Source: Peribacillus faecalis (GTDB lineage Bacteria; Bacillota; Bacilli; Bacillales; DSM-1321). Taken from it: a DNA stretch of 36,001 bases. Below, in pieces: positions 1 through 10,933 of the stretch (position 1 is its first letter; each line of letters starts with the position of its first letter). The position numbers were made by a program, and so were the translations under genes. The notes below the pieces were generated by a model. That model had not been told where the DNA came from and made no database searches. It was given only the letters and a program-made list of their open reading frames with translations. Location: positions 1 to 36,001 of the forward strand of contig NZ_JACXSI010000033.1 in NCBI RefSeq assembly GCF_014712675.1. Direction: 5' to 3'.

Positions 1-79
1 CCTTATCTGTCCGCTCGACTTGCATGTATTAGGCACGCCGCCAGCGTTCGTCCTGAGCCAGGATCAAACTCTCCAAAAA
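1..79 (-). rRNA. rrs: 16S ribosomal RNA, 5' end only
   Basis: Read on the minus strand, this is the conserved start of bacterial 16S rRNA. It contains the universal 27F-type segment GAGTTTGATCCTGGCTCAG followed by GACGAACGCTGGCGGCG. About 79 nt are present and the rest lies beyond the left edge. The exact mature 5' end cannot be fixed to the base. The gene is transcribed leftwards, away from oriC, as expected for the first rrn operon near the origin. Confidence 0.97.
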
Positions 80-170
80 GTGTTTGATAAAGCTCATAAA
101 ATAAAAAGTTTCGTTCCGATCAATGCCGAAACGTTTTATTAGAATTAACGTTGACGTTTTTGTTTTGTTT

Positions 171-185
171 AGTTTTCAAGGAACA
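171..185 (-). promoter_or_regulatory. boxA-like antitermination element of the rrn leader
   Basis: The minus strand reads TGTTCCTTGAAAACT between the promoters and 16S. It resembles the boxA motif TGYTCTTTGAAAACT of Bacillus rrn leaders, which loads Nus factors onto RNA polymerase. The motif match is direct; the function is inferred. Confidence 0.6.
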
Positions 186-221
186 TCCGTTGTGTTCAAT
201 CGCTTCATAAGCGACTTTTAT

Positions 222-250
222 ATCATAACACCTTATTCTTTTTTTGTCAA
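222..250 (-). promoter_or_regulatory. rrn promoter P2 (SigA)
   Basis: On the minus strand there is a perfect -35 TTGACA (245-250), a 17-nt spacer and a -10 TATGAT (222-227). It sits about 140 bp upstream of 16S, closer than P1, matching the usual tandem arrangement of rrn promoters. Confidence 0.85.
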
Positions 251-305
251 CATCTTTTGTTAACTTTTTATTGTTAAATCCGTTAACATCATGTCGACTT
301 TTATT

Positions 306-334
306 ATTATATAGGCACTCTATTATTATTGCAA
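306..334 (-). promoter_or_regulatory. rrn promoter P1 (SigA)
   Basis: On the minus strand, TTGCAA (329-334), a 17-nt spacer and a perfect TATAAT (306-311) form the outer of two promoters spaced about 84 bp apart. Sequence just past each -10 is similar (AAAAGTCG), as in duplicated rrn promoters. The rest of the 80-437 gap is AT-rich leader with no gene. Confidence 0.8.
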
Positions 335-437
335 CCTTAAATTTAAATTCAGAATATACAATTAATTCGACCTTCTAATTAACGAAAAAGAGCCTCTCAA
401 AAAGCCGAACACTGACTTTTAAGAAGACCCGTTTAAT

Positions 438-1508
438 TTATGCATCTATTATAAAAAGTTCTCTACTTCTATCTAAATCTACTAAACTTCCATCTTCTAA
501 ATGAACAACAGGTCTCGTCGGGTAACGGTTATTAATAAAAACAACTGTTCCTTTACGGTCATCAGACAACTGAACTGTTGAACCAATAGAGATTTGAACA
601 ACTTTACTGATTAATGTATTCAGCACTTTTATATCAAATTTTCCGAAACCATCATGCATTAGAGTTTCAATTACCCGGTAAGGAGATTGTCTGCCTCTGT
701 ATAACCGTTCTGATGCCATAGCATGAAAAACATCGGCTAACGTGACAATTCTTGAAAAAAGGTGGATATTGTTGCCCCTTTCACCGCTTGGGTAACCCGA
801 GCCATCCAGCCTTTCATGATGTTGTATAATTGCCAGTTTGGCTGCCTTTTTTAAAGTTGTACTGTCCTTTATCAGTTGGTAGCCTAAGGATGGGTGTCTT
901 TTGATTTCACTATACTCTTCAAAAGTGAGCGCAGAATTTCTATCTAAAATTCTCTGCGGAATCTTTGCCATACCAATATCGCTTAAGCACCCCGCCAGCG
1001 CTACTTGAACAATATCACCCTTGCTCAAGCCTAATTCCTTCCCCAGAACCCCGCTTATTAATCCAACCGAAACCAGATGATGATAAAAGTATTCATTCTT
1101 CGTTGAATATTGATATGTTGAAAAGACATCCTGTATATTTTCCAGTGCTAATTCAAGCAAAGGAACAAAGATCTTTCGGATTTCTGCAAGGTCGACCGGG
1201 AAACCGGCCTGCCAGCTATTAAACAGTCTCTTAAAGTGCTGAATAGCTTCCAAATAAATAGACATAAAACCTGTCTCAGGTACTGCTGCGACTACTTCTT
1301 CTACTTGGATGACTTCTTTCGGTGCAAATATATCACCATTTTCCAGCTTTCTTTCCACACTCACTTCATTGATTAAAAATGCTTGCAATATTTGCTTCAG
1401 TTCATTGGTAAGGACCGTTTTCTTAGACATTATCGGTTTACTCGTTTTAGAAAAAATATCTTTGGCCAGTACACAGCCTTCAACTATACTTGTTGTCTTT
1501 ACTAGCAA
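438..1508 (-). CDS. HD-GYP domain protein with altered metal-binding motif
   Basis: This is a 356-aa protein with a C-terminal HD-GYP domain, a family that usually degrades cyclic di-GMP. I chose the TTG start at 1508 because AGGAG lies 7 nt upstream; the longer frame to 1634 runs back through the gyrA terminator. A near-perfect -10 (TATAAT on minus, 1546-1551) lies just upstream, with only a weak -35. The GYP motif HHERLDGSGYP is intact at residues 230-240. The signature HD dyad is Ser-Asp (GCLSDIG, residues 176-177), and the usual DA of the later D-x-x-D-A motif is HA (ADVFHAM, His262). The N-terminal ~140 residues are a helical region I cannot name. From memory, related Bacillales proteins next to gyrA share these substitutions, so this may be a conserved divergent subfamily. 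Cyclic di-GMP hydrolysis should not be assumed. Confidence 0.85.
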   Translation of the reverse strand: MLVKTTSIVEGCVLAKDIFSKTSKPIMSKKTVLTNELKQILQAFLINEVSVERKLENGDIFAPKEVIQVEEVVAAVPETGFMSIYLEAIQHFKRLFNSWQAGFPVDLAEIRKIFVPLLELALENIQDVFSTYQYSTKNEYFYHHLVSVGLISGVLGKELGLSKGDIVQVALAGCLSDIGMAKIPQRILDRNSALTFEEYSEIKRHPSLGYQLIKDSTTLKKAAKLAIIQHHERLDGSGYPSGERGNNIHLFSRIVTLADVFHAMASERLYRGRQSPYRVIETLMHDGFGKFDIKVLNTLISKVVQISIGSTVQLSDDRKGTVVFINNRYPTRPVVHLEDGSLVDLDRSRELFIIDA

Positions 1509-1608
1509 AATATCACTCCTATTCCAGAGTCTGTCTTTTATTCCTATTATATCATTAAAACAAAAAGAGCAGAATAAAAAACTGACTATTCTTAAAATAA
1601 TAGCGGAA

Positions 1609-1658
1609 TAAAAAAAACTCCCAAACCCCGCCATTTCATTTGACGGGATCTGAAAGTT
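1609..1658 (-). terminator. Rho-independent terminator of gyrA
   Basis: Two 17-nt arms (1642-1658 and 1616-1632) pair completely if G-U pairs are counted, around a 9-nt loop. A run of eight T follows on the minus strand. It starts about 10 bp after the gyrA stop codon. Confidence 0.88.
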
Positions 1659-1667
1659 TTATCGGTT

Positions 1668-4175
1668 TTATTCTTCTGTTGTTTCTTCGGAAGCCTCAGT
1701 AACTTCTGCCTCGTTCTCTGCTCCGTTTTCAGCATCATTTTCAGTTTCTTCTTCTTTCTCAACAATACCTACTGTTGAAACGAATTCATTATCATCGTCC
1801 CCAAGGCGAATCAGTTTCACGCCTTGCGTATTTCTTCCTGTCACAGAGATGCTGTCTACAGCTGTTCGAATAATAACGCCAGCTGCAGTGATTATCATAA
1901 GATCTTCTTCTCCGGTAACAGATTTAATAGCAACTAGAGGACCTGTCTTATCTGTAATGTTGCACGTTTTAATACCTTTTCCTCCACGGCTTTGAATACG
2001 GTACTCATCTTCCGGAGTTCGCTTGCCGAAACCATTGCGAGTCACAATTAGAATTTTCTCTCCTTCATTCAGAAGATCCATTCCAATTACTTCATCGCCC
2101 TGACGAAGCGATATACCTTTTACGCCGGTAGCTGTTCTGCCCATTGAACGAACATCTGTTTCCGGGAAGCGAATCATTAAGCCATCCTTTGTGCCGATAA
2201 TGATGTCCTTCGTTCCATCAGTCAGCTTCACTGACATCAGCTCATCGCCCTCTTTCAAACCAAGCGCAATAAGTCCATTTGTTCTGATATTAGCAAACGA
2301 AGCCAATGGTGATCGCTTACTGATACCAAACTTCGTTGTGAAGAATAAGTAACTGTCTTCATTAAAGGCTTCTACCGGTATGATGGCATTAACCCATTCA
2401 TCACGATCAATCTCTAATAAATTTATGATTGGTAATCCCTTAGCTGTTCTGCCGAATTCAGGGATTTCGTATCCTTTTGACCGGTACACTTTCCCTTTAT
2501 TCGTAAAGAACAGAATGGTATCATGCGTACTTGTTGTCAACAAATGTTCAACGAAGTCGTCTTCATTTGTTCCCATGCCTTGCACGCCTCGGCCGCCTCG
2601 CTTCTGAGCTTTGTATGTGGAACTTGGAAGACGTTTAATATAACCTTTATGCGTTAGTGTAATAACGATGTTTTCTTCCGGGATTAGATCTTCATCTTCG
2701 AAATTCTCTAACCCTGTCAGAACGATTTCCGTTCTTCTTTCGTCATTAAAACGTTCCTTTACTTCGAGAAGCTCTTCGCGAATAATTTCTAATACCTTTT
2801 CATCATCGGCTAAAATAGCTCTCAATTCTGCAATTAGCGCCACTAAATCTTGGTACTCATTCTCAATTTTCTCTCTTTCTAAGCCTGTCAATCGTTGCAG
2901 ACGCATATCTAGGATCGCTTGCGCTTGTTTCTCTGACAGGGAGAAGTTAGCCATTAATCCTTCTTTAGCGATATCTGCCGTTTCTGAACCACGAATTAAA
3001 GCGATGATTTCATCCAGATGGTCAAGTGCAATTCTTAATCCTTCCAAAATGTGAGCTCTCGCTTCAGCCTTTCTCAGTTCGAACTCTGTACGGCGACGGA
3101 TTACTACTCTTTGGTGCTCTAAGTAATAAACAAGGCATTGCTTTAAGTTCAATACTTTCGGTTGTCCGTCTACTAATGCCAGCAAGTTAATACCGAAGCT
3201 GGATTGAAGGGCTGTCTGTTTATACAGGTTATTAAGAAGTACATTAGCATTGGCATCTCTGCGTAGTTCCATGACGATTCTCATACCCTTACGGTCAGAT
3301 TCATCACGCAGATCAGTGATGCCTTCAATTTTCTTATCGCGTGCTAGTTCAGCGATTTTCTCAATCAGTTTGGCTTTATTGACTTGATACGGTATTTCCG
3401 TAACAATAATGCTTTGCTTTCCATTTGCTCTCTCTTCAATTTCCGTTTTTGCCCGAATGGTAATAGATCCGCGACCCGTTTGATATGCTTTACGTATGCC
3501 GCTTCTCCCTAATATCAGACCCGCTGTCGGGAAATCCGGTCCGGGAATATATTCCATCAGTTCATCAATTGTAATGTCCGGATTTTTGCTGACAGCCAAC
3601 ACACCATCAATCACTTCTCCTAATTGATGAGGAGGGATGTTTGTTGCCATACCGACAGCAATCCCTGCTGAACCATTTACTAACAGGTTCGGAAAACGCG
3701 CAGGCATAACAACCGGTTCTCTTTCAGCACCGTCATAGTTATCTTGAAAATCAATTGTATCTTTATTGATGTCACGAAGCAGTTCCATTGAAATTTTTGA
3801 CATACGCGCTTCTGTATAACGCATAGCAGCAGCCGGATCTCCATCAACTGAACCAAAGTTACCGTGACCGTCAACTAACATGTAGCGGTAGTTGAAATCT
3901 TGTGCCATACGTACCATTGTTTCGTAAACAGCTGAGTCACCATGTGGGTGATACTTACCGATAACTTCACCGACGATACGTGCCGATTTCTTATAAGCTT
4001 TTTCAGCCGTCATACCCAAATCGTTCATAGCATACAAAATTCTTCTGTGTACCGGCTTCAAGCCATCGCGCACATCAGGCAAAGCGCGCGATACGATAAC
4101 GCTCATCGCGTAGTCCAAAAACGATGTACGCATTTCCTGACTAATATTTATTTCTTTTACTCTAGATTCCGACAC
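1668..4175 (-). CDS. gyrA: DNA gyrase subunit A
   Basis: GyrA (835 aa) is the breakage-rejoining subunit of gyrase, which introduces negative supercoils ahead of replication forks. The start is GTG at 4175, with GGGAGG 8 nt upstream. The N-terminal domain carries the catalytic tyrosine in AAMRYTEAR (Tyr120). The quinolone-resistance region [10 protein letters not shown] has Ser81 and Glu85, the susceptible-type residues by position. The C-terminal beta-pinwheel contains the GyrA box [11 protein letters not shown]. The protein ends in a very acidic Glu/Asn-rich tail of about 30 residues. It lies 175 bp after gyrB, with a hairpin between them, so gyrA may be partly uncoupled from gyrB. Identity to B. 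subtilis GyrA is high throughout. Confidence 0.98.
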   Translation of the reverse strand: MSESRVKEINISQEMRTSFLDYAMSVIVSRALPDVRDGLKPVHRRILYAMNDLGMTAEKAYKKSARIVGEVIGKYHPHGDSAVYETMVRMAQDFNYRYMLVDGHGNFGSVDGDPAAAMRYTEARMSKISMELLRDINKDTIDFQDNYDGAEREPVVMPARFPNLLVNGSAGIAVGMATNIPPHQLGEVIDGVLAVSKNPDITIDELMEYIPGPDFPTAGLILGRSGIRKAYQTGRGSITIRAKTEIEERANGKQSIIVTEIPYQVNKAKLIEKIAELARDKKIEGITDLRDESDRKGMRIVMELRRDANANVLLNNLYKQTALQSSFGINLLALVDGQPKVLNLKQCLVYYLEHQRVVIRRRTEFELRKAEARAHILEGLRIALDHLDEIIALIRGSETADIAKEGLMANFSLSEKQAQAILDMRLQRLTGLEREKIENEYQDLVALIAELRAILADDEKVLEIIREELLEVKERFNDERRTEIVLTGLENFEDEDLIPEENIVITLTHKGYIKRLPSSTYKAQKRGGRGVQGMGTNEDDFVEHLLTTSTHDTILFFTNKGKVYRSKGYEIPEFGRTAKGLPIINLLEIDRDEWVNAIIPVEAFNEDSYLFFTTKFGISKRSPLASFANIRTNGLIALGLKEGDELMSVKLTDGTKDIIIGTKDGLMIRFPETDVRSMGRTATGVKGISLRQGDEVIGMDLLNEGEKILIVTRNGFGKRTPEDEYRIQSRGGKGIKTCNITDKTGPLVAIKSVTGEEDLMIITAAGVIIRTAVDSISVTGRNTQGVKLIRLGDDDNEFVSTVGIVEKEEETENDAENGAENEAEVTEASEETTEE

Positions 4176-4271
4176 GGAGAAAACCTCCCTTTGAAAGCAT
4201 TCACTTTACTTTTTATGAAAAAAACCGGGATTGAATAGTACAAAGATGCACTTTTATTTTCCCGTAATTAT

Positions 4272-4310
4272 GTAAAAGACAGGATAGACTCCGCTAGGCT
4301 ATCCTGCTTT
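4272..4310. terminator. Hairpin between gyrB and gyrA, possible partial terminator
   Basis: CAGGATAG (4280-4287) pairs with CTATCCTG (4299-4306) around an 11-nt loop. T-rich tracts follow on both strands: TCTTTT reading minus and CTTTTTCTT reading plus. On the minus strand it would attenuate gyrB transcripts before gyrA. The U tract is short and interrupted, so termination is probably incomplete. Confidence 0.55.
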
Positions 4311-4350
4311 TTCTTCACTATATTGGGCTTGCCAAAGGCGTAAACTTACC

Positions 4351-6291
<1,941 letters not shown>

Positions 6292-6322
6292 TCACCTGCA
6301 CTTTATATATTTTAAAAATGTT

Positions 6323-6586
6323 TTAACCAAAAATGTCATTCAGTTTATTTTGATGTGTAAATTTCAGACGCTTTTGAAGTGTTGCGGAAGACAAGGGAGA
6401 AAAATACAATCCAGTCGTTGTAATAACAACTGATTTATGACTCTCATTATCATACTGTGTATCCTCAGCAGCAGGCGTAAGCTTCCATTGTTGATTAAGC
6501 TCGCTGTCGGCATAAGTATTAAAGTCCATGATTAAAATTAACTCGCTCGCTTTAACAACTGATTCATGTCCGATGCTGACATACAT
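6323..6586 (-). CDS. remB: RemB-like extracellular matrix regulator (DUF370, YaaB)
   Basis: A small protein of 87 aa related to B. subtilis RemB (YaaB). In B. subtilis, RemA and RemB are DNA-binding activators of matrix genes. The N-terminus MYVSIGHESVV and the conserved core SVVITTTGLYFSPLSS..TLQKR match the family. I chose the ATG at 6586, 8 nt after AGAGG; a GTG three codons earlier overlaps the ribosome site. It lies 11 bp after recF and 37 bp before gyrB, the same position as yaaB in B. subtilis. The middle part (about residues 30-50) is the least conserved. The regulatory role here is inferred by homology. Confidence 0.88.
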   Translation of the reverse strand: MYVSIGHESVVKASELILIMDFNTYADSELNQQWKLTPAAEDTQYDNESHKSVVITTTGLYFSPLSSATLQKRLKFTHQNKLNDIFG

Positions 6587-6597
6587 ACCGGCCACCT

Positions 6598-7716
6598 CTA
6601 TTTCACTTGTTTTATGCTGCCGCTTGTGACTTCAAATGTTGCAGCTTCCCGCAAAGTTGCGTGGTCAATTCCCTCAACGCTTGTTGTCGTAACAAACGTT
6701 TGAACCTTTCCTTGTATCGTATTAAGCAGATGGGATTGCCTATAGTCATCCAGTTCTGATAAAACATCGTCCAATAGTAAGATTGGATATTCACCGATTT
6801 CTGAATAGATTAGTTCAATCTCGGCTAACTTTAAAGATAAGGCTGTAGTTCGCTGTTGTCCCTGCGATCCGAAAGTTTGAACATCACGACCATTGACGAT
6901 AAAAACAAGATCATCTCTATGAGGTCCAAATAAAGTCGTACCTCTTTCAATCTCTCTTTGTTTCATTTTCACGTATTTTGCTTTATATTCTTCTATCATT
7001 TTCGACATATCCATAGAATCTGATACATCTACTGATGGTTTATACTGAATGTTTAATGTTTCAAGGTTTCTTGATATTCCGCTATGTATCGGTTCAGCCC
7101 ATTTTTGCAGCAAGGTGAGAAATTGAAATCTTTTCTGAATGATTTTCACTGCATATAATATAAACTGCTCTGTCAGGACATCAAGCATAGCTAAATCTGT
7201 TTGCCTTTTTGACTGCAGCATCTTCAAGTAATGATTCCTTTGCTGCAGGATCTTTGCAAACTGGCTGTATTCATGCAAATACAACGGTGATACTTGACCG
7301 ATTTCCATATCGATAAAACGTCTTCTGACCTGCGGACTTCCTTTCACTAAATGCAAATCTTCCGGAGCAAACATGACGACATTCATGTTACCGACATATT
7401 GACTTAATCGCTGCTGCTCAATGTGGTTGCACTTTGCTTTTTTGCCCTTCTTGGAGATTGTCAATTCCAGAGGAATAGTGGAAGTTCTTTTTACAATCCT
7501 ACCCTCTATTTTAGCATAATCTTCATCCCAACGAATAAGATCTTTGTCATTCGATGTGCGATGAGATTTGGCCATAGCGAGCACATAAATCGACTCCATG
7601 ATGTTTGTTTTGCCTTGAGCATTTTCTCCGAGGATGACATTTACTTTATTTTCGAAATGAATATCAAGTTCCTCATAGTTTCTGTAATTCTTCACCTTCA
7701 GTGATTCAATATGCAT
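6598..7716 (-). CDS. recF: DNA replication and repair protein RecF
   Basis: RecF (372 aa) is an SMC-like ATPase that helps load RecA at gaps near stalled forks. The Walker A motif GENAQGKTN is near residue 35, the ABC signature region is [18 protein letters not shown], and Walker B is [12 protein letters not shown]. The start is the ATG at 7716 ([14 protein letters not shown]), which aligns with B. subtilis RecF and follows AAAGGATG. An in-frame extension to 7776 overlaps yaaA and is rejected. It sits 13 bp after yaaA and 11 bp before remB. Confidence 0.97.
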   Translation of the reverse strand: MHIESLKVKNYRNYEELDIHFENKVNVILGENAQGKTNIMESIYVLAMAKSHRTSNDKDLIRWDEDYAKIEGRIVKRTSTIPLELTISKKGKKAKCNHIEQQRLSQYVGNMNVVMFAPEDLHLVKGSPQVRRRFIDMEIGQVSPLYLHEYSQFAKILQQRNHYLKMLQSKRQTDLAMLDVLTEQFILYAVKIIQKRFQFLTLLQKWAEPIHSGISRNLETLNIQYKPSVDVSDSMDMSKMIEEYKAKYVKMKQREIERGTTLFGPHRDDLVFIVNGRDVQTFGSQGQQRTTALSLKLAEIELIYSEIGEYPILLLDDVLSELDDYRQSHLLNTIQGKVQTFVTTTSVEGIDHATLREAATFEVTSGSIKQVK

Positions 7717-7729
7717 ACGATTGCATCCT

Positions 7730-7951
7730 TTACTCTGTTCCTGCAATAAGGAATTTGCCGTAATTCGGTATATCAATTATATCATTGTTTCGAAGTTTGC
7801 GGCCTCTTCTGACATCAAGTTCGTCATTTATATACACTTCGTGTTCACTTAAAAACCACTTGGCCATGCCACCGCTATCAATAATATCGGCAACTTTTAG
7901 AAATTGTCCAAGTGTAATATATTCCGTGGATATTGATATTTTTTTCATCAC
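7730..7951 (-). CDS. yaaA: S4-domain RNA-binding protein YaaA
   Basis: A 73-aa S4-like domain protein, the family found between dnaN and recF in most Firmicutes. The sequence [20 protein letters not shown], then SEHEVYIND and RRGRKL, matches B. subtilis YaaA closely. The GTG at 7951 gives the same length as the B. subtilis protein and sits 8 nt after AAAGAG; the next codon is ATG (7948) and is a possible start. An RNA-binding role is inferred from the S4 fold. Unlike a simple dnaA-dnaN-yaaA operon, a terminator and a new promoter separate it from dnaN. Confidence 0.9.
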   Translation of the reverse strand: MMKKISISTEYITLGQFLKVADIIDSGGMAKWFLSEHEVYINDELDVRRGRKLRNNDIIDIPNYGKFLIAGTE

Positions 7952-7999
7952 GTAAACAACTCTTTCTTCATAATCTGTCGCGCTTTGTTAATAAAGCGT

Positions 8000-8028
8000 A
8001 TCGTATTCCATATTTCTTATTGTGTAAA
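8000..8028 (-). promoter_or_regulatory. Candidate SigA promoter for yaaA-recF-remB-gyrB
   Basis: On the minus strand, TTTACA (8023-8028), a 17-nt spacer and TACGAT (8000-8005) form a plausible SigA promoter immediately after the dnaN terminator. The transcript leader would include a short perfect hairpin, CGCTTT/AAAGCG (7981-7998). Confidence 0.5.
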
Positions 8029-8057
8029 AAAGCTGTCAGTCTATGCTAACAGCTTTT
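8026..8057 (-). terminator. Rho-independent terminator of dnaN
   Basis: The 12-nt arms AAAAGCTGTTAG and CTGACAGCTTTT (minus strand) pair fully with one G-U pair around a 6-nt loop, followed by further T. It begins about 40 bp after the dnaN stop codon. Confidence 0.88.
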
Positions 8058-8096
8058 AGTTTATTCATTTATTTGAATTAGAATGTAAGTGCCGTT

Positions 8097-9230
8097 TTAA
8101 TATGTTCTTACCGGCAAAATTAATTGTAGCATAGAATCATCATGCTGTGCTTGAATTAAAAACGGACGCATTGCACCTGTAAAACTTACTTTTATTTCTG
8201 TTCCTTCTAAAGCTTTTAGGGCATCCATCATAAATTTCGCATTGAATGATATCTTTAGTTCTTCACCTTCAATTGTTTCTGTTTGCACTTCCTCTACAAC
8301 TTTCCCAATCTCAGGAATGTTAGACGAAATTTCAATATTGCTTGTTCCGACTGTTGATAGTTTAACGATGTTATTTTTCCCTTCACCTAACAGAGAAGCC
8401 CGGCCGATAGATTGAAGAAAATCTTTCGTATTCACAATAACATCCGTTTTGCTTTCTGAAGGAATAAGACGAGATGTATCCGGATAATTACCTTCCAATA
8501 GTCTAGAGAAGAACAATAAATGTTTTGTTTTGAATAGCACTTGGTTGTCAGTAATAACGATGATTACCGGATCCTGCGAATCATCTAAAATCTTGCTCAG
8601 CTCTGTTAAACTCTTACCAGGAATTACAACATTATATGATTGCTGCGTATTTGATTGAACTTTTGCTTTTCTTAAAGCTAAACGGTGGCTATCTGTTGCA
8701 GTACAGATAATTTCCCCATTTCCAATTTTCCAGTTCACCCCTGTAAGCACCGGACGTGTTTCTGAGGTGGACACTGCGAACACAGTTTGTCTAATTAGTG
8801 TCTTTAATAAGTCCGTCGGCAAACTAATAATGTTTTCTTCTTCTATTTTTGGCAAGTTCGGATATTCTTCTGCATCCAAACCATTCAGACTGAATTCTGC
8901 TTTCCCGGAGCGGATCATAGTTTGAAAACCATTTTCTACACTAATCTCCACGTCTGCTAAAGGCAGTTTTTTTACGATTTCATTAAAGAACCTTGCTTGA
9001 AGTACAATACTCCCCGGTTTTTGAACATCTACAATTTCGTTGCCATCTTCTTCAAGCGGAATAAATGATTCAATAGAAATATCAGAATCACTTCCTGTAA
9101 GTGTTACTCCTGTTGATGAAGCTGTAATCTTAATACCGGTTAAAATGGGCATCGTTGTTCTGGAAGCTACGGCTTTAATGACATCTTGGACACTTTCCAG
9201 TAAACGGTCTCTTTGAATGATAAATTTCAA
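8097..9230 (-). CDS. dnaN: DNA polymerase III sliding clamp (beta subunit)
   Basis: DnaN (377 aa) forms the ring that tethers DNA polymerase to DNA. Three clamp repeats are recognisable. The N-terminus MKFIIQRDRLLESVQDVIKA and the C-terminal LILPVRTY are typical of the family. The start is TTG at 9230, with AAGGAGG 8 nt upstream. It lies 229 bp after dnaA; that gap carries the origin unwinding region and a hairpin that could limit readthrough. A strong terminator follows the gene. Confidence 0.98.
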   Translation of the reverse strand: MKFIIQRDRLLESVQDVIKAVASRTTMPILTGIKITASSTGVTLTGSDSDISIESFIPLEEDGNEIVDVQKPGSIVLQARFFNEIVKKLPLADVEISVENGFQTMIRSGKAEFSLNGLDAEEYPNLPKIEEENIISLPTDLLKTLIRQTVFAVSTSETRPVLTGVNWKIGNGEIICTATDSHRLALRKAKVQSNTQQSYNVVIPGKSLTELSKILDDSQDPVIIVITDNQVLFKTKHLLFFSRLLEGNYPDTSRLIPSESKTDVIVNTKDFLQSIGRASLLGEGKNNIVKLSTVGTSNIEISSNIPEIGKVVEEVQTETIEGEELKISFNAKFMMDALKALEGTEIKVSFTGAMRPFLIQAQHDDSMLQLILPVRTY

Positions 9231-9284
9231 AATAAAGTCCTCCTTATTTGCTTACTTAATAGTTATATTTTTTCTTTTAAAAAA

Positions 9285-9323
9285 TAGTAATAGTAGTAAT
9301 AGGGCCTGTGAGTATGTGGATAA
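9285..9323 (+). other. Origin unwinding element: six DnaA-trios, GC block, DnaA box
   Basis: The plus strand reads TAG TAA TAG TAG TAA TAG (9285-9302), then a GC-rich GGCC, then TGTGAGTA and a perfect DnaA box TGTGGATAA (9315-9323). This matches the basal unwinding layout described for B. subtilis: DnaA bound at boxes extends onto repeated 3'-GAT-5' trios on one strand to melt DNA. An A/T-only stretch lies on the far side (9264-9284). Confidence 0.85.
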
Positions 9324-9340
9324 CTGTGATAAACGTAAGG

Positions 9341-9372
9341 AAAAACAGTCTATCCACATGTGGACAGACTGT
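9341..9372 (-). terminator. Palindrome of DnaA boxes with terminator shape
   Basis: Positions 9345-9372 form a 28-nt palindrome with a single mismatch (a G-U pair in RNA). It contains two head-to-head DnaA-box-like sequences, CTATCCACA and TGTGGACAG. On the minus strand the hairpin is followed by TTTT, so it could also attenuate dnaA transcripts before dnaN. Confidence 0.55.
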
Positions 9373-9459
9373 GTATAAGAAGTATGATGTTATCAACATT
9401 ATTCAGTTTTGGCCTGATTAATCAATCTGGTGTATATAAAGATAATAGAATGAAGTCCA

Positions 9460-10809
9460 CTATTTCAGCCTGTTTTTAATTTCGTTAATTTGCTGCTGCA
9501 GTTGAGCATCTGATTGATAAAGTTTCGAGATTTTTTCATGAGCATGAATAACTGTTGTATGGTCACGACCTCCAAATTCATCCCCGATTTTAGGTAAAGA
9601 AGAATCGGTCAGTTCTCGAGACAGATACATAGCAATCTGTCTTGGAAAAGCAACTGATTTCGTCCGTTTCTTTGCTTTGAAATCCTCGAGTTTTACATTG
9701 TAGTGCTCTCCGACTGCTTTTTGAATCTCCAAGATTGTAATGATCTTCGGCTTGGAGCTGGGGATGATATCCTTCAGTGCTTCCGCAGCAAGATCAGCAT
9801 TTATATCTTTATTAATAAGCGAAGAGTAAGCGACAACACGAATAAGCGCCCCTTCTAATTCTCGAATATTGGAATCAATCTGATTCGCAATATAGAGCAT
9901 AACTTCATTTGGAATGTCTAATCCTTCCGCTTTTGCTTTTTTGCGCAAAATAGCGATCCTCGTTTCTAAATCAGGAGGGGTAATATCGGTAATCAATCCC
10001 CATTCAAACCGGGAACGAAGACGGTCTTCCAGTGTCGGAATTTCTTTCGGCGGACGATCACTTGAAATAACGATTTGCTTGCTTTCCTCATGAAGGGTAT
10101 TAAACGTATGGAAAAATTCTTCCTGCGTCTGTTCTTTTCCGGCTAAAAATTGAATATCATCTATAAGCAAAACGTCTACATTTCGGTACTTATTGCGAAA
10201 TTCGACGGCTTTATTGTCACGAATAGAGTTGATGAATTCATTCGTGAACTTTTCTGAAGAAAGATATACTACTTTTGCAGATGGATTATGCTCAAGTACA
10301 TAATGTCCAATCGCATGCATTAAGTGGGTTTTTCCTAAACCGACTCCCCCATAAATAAATAGAGGGTTATATGCTTTCGCCGGTGCCTCAGCAACTGCTA
10401 AAGAGGCAGCGTGGGCAAAGCGGTTGCCGGACCCAATAACAAATGTATCGAATGTATTTTTATTGTTTAACATATGCTGAGGATATTCATTAGACTCAGC
10501 ATCACGTTTCTTTTTCTTTTTATCAGCCGGAAATTGATCATCGACATCAGAATTGTTTTGATTCTGAGGAATGATAAATTTCACTAGCAATTCTTCACCG
10601 ACCACTTCATAAAGAACAGAAGAAATTAAGTGAGTATACCGGCCTTCAAGCCAGTCTCTGGCGAATTCGTTTGGAGCTGTGATTGTCAGCGTATCACCTT
10701 GCAGAGAAGAGGCTTTAGTAGATTTAAGCCAAGTTTCATAACTGGGCTTGCTCACTTTTTTCTGCATTTGGGCCAATACTTCATCCCATAAAGCATCGAT
10801 ATTTTCCAA
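9460..10809 (-). CDS. dnaA: Chromosomal replication initiator DnaA
   Basis: DnaA (449 aa) binds TTATCCACA boxes at oriC, melts the origin and helps load the DnaB helicase. Domain I covers roughly the first 85 residues and is followed by a short Lys/Asp-rich linker. Domain III is AAA+ with Walker [11 protein letters not shown] and Walker [10 protein letters not shown]. Domain IV has the DnaA signature [15 protein letters not shown]. The start is TTG at 10809, 7 nt after GGAGG, giving [12 protein letters not shown], which aligns with B. subtilis DnaA. DnaA boxes both upstream and downstream suggest autoregulation. It is the first gene of the leftward arm. Confidence 0.98.
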   Translation of the reverse strand: MENIDALWDEVLAQMQKKVSKPSYETWLKSTKASSLQGDTLTITAPNEFARDWLEGRYTHLISSVLYEVVGEELLVKFIIPQNQNNSDVDDQFPADKKKKKRDAESNEYPQHMLNNKNTFDTFVIGSGNRFAHAASLAVAEAPAKAYNPLFIYGGVGLGKTHLMHAIGHYVLEHNPSAKVVYLSSEKFTNEFINSIRDNKAVEFRNKYRNVDVLLIDDIQFLAGKEQTQEEFFHTFNTLHEESKQIVISSDRPPKEIPTLEDRLRSRFEWGLITDITPPDLETRIAILRKKAKAEGLDIPNEVMLYIANQIDSNIRELEGALIRVVAYSSLINKDINADLAAEALKDIIPSSKPKIITILEIQKAVGEHYNVKLEDFKAKKRTKSVAFPRQIAMYLSRELTDSSLPKIGDEFGGRDHTTVIHAHEKISKLYQSDAQLQQQINEIKNRLK

Positions 10810-10933
10810 AGTGATCCCTCCTATTTTATTTTGTCTCTAAGTAAAAAAATCTATAAGCGAACCAGCATTAAAAGAATGCTGCTTGGAAATACTCCATTAG
10901 GAGGCAAATATAAATTAGTTCTCAGATATAGCA

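Larger units (their letters stand above)
9231..9459. other. oriC right part: dnaA-dnaN gap with DnaA boxes
   Basis: This gap corresponds by position to incC of the B. subtilis bipartite origin. DnaA-box matches (consensus TTATCCACA) are 9315-9323 (perfect, minus orientation), 9350-9358 (CTATCCACA), 9370-9378 (TGTGTATAA) and 9390-9398 (TTATCAACA), each of the last three with one mismatch. A weaker 9359-9367 (TGTGGACAG) has two. The AT-rich part next to dnaN (9260-9290) holds the unwinding element, annotated separately. Confidence 0.88.

Noticed and set aside
380-437. Possible terminator downstream of the HD-GYP gene
   Set aside because: The arms pair only with several G-U pairs around a long loop; not convincing.
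2668-3054. Long antisense frame (128 codons) across gyrA, like others across gyrB, mnmE, ychF and gdpP
   Set aside because: These are shadows of conserved coding sequence; none has its own ribosome site and homology.
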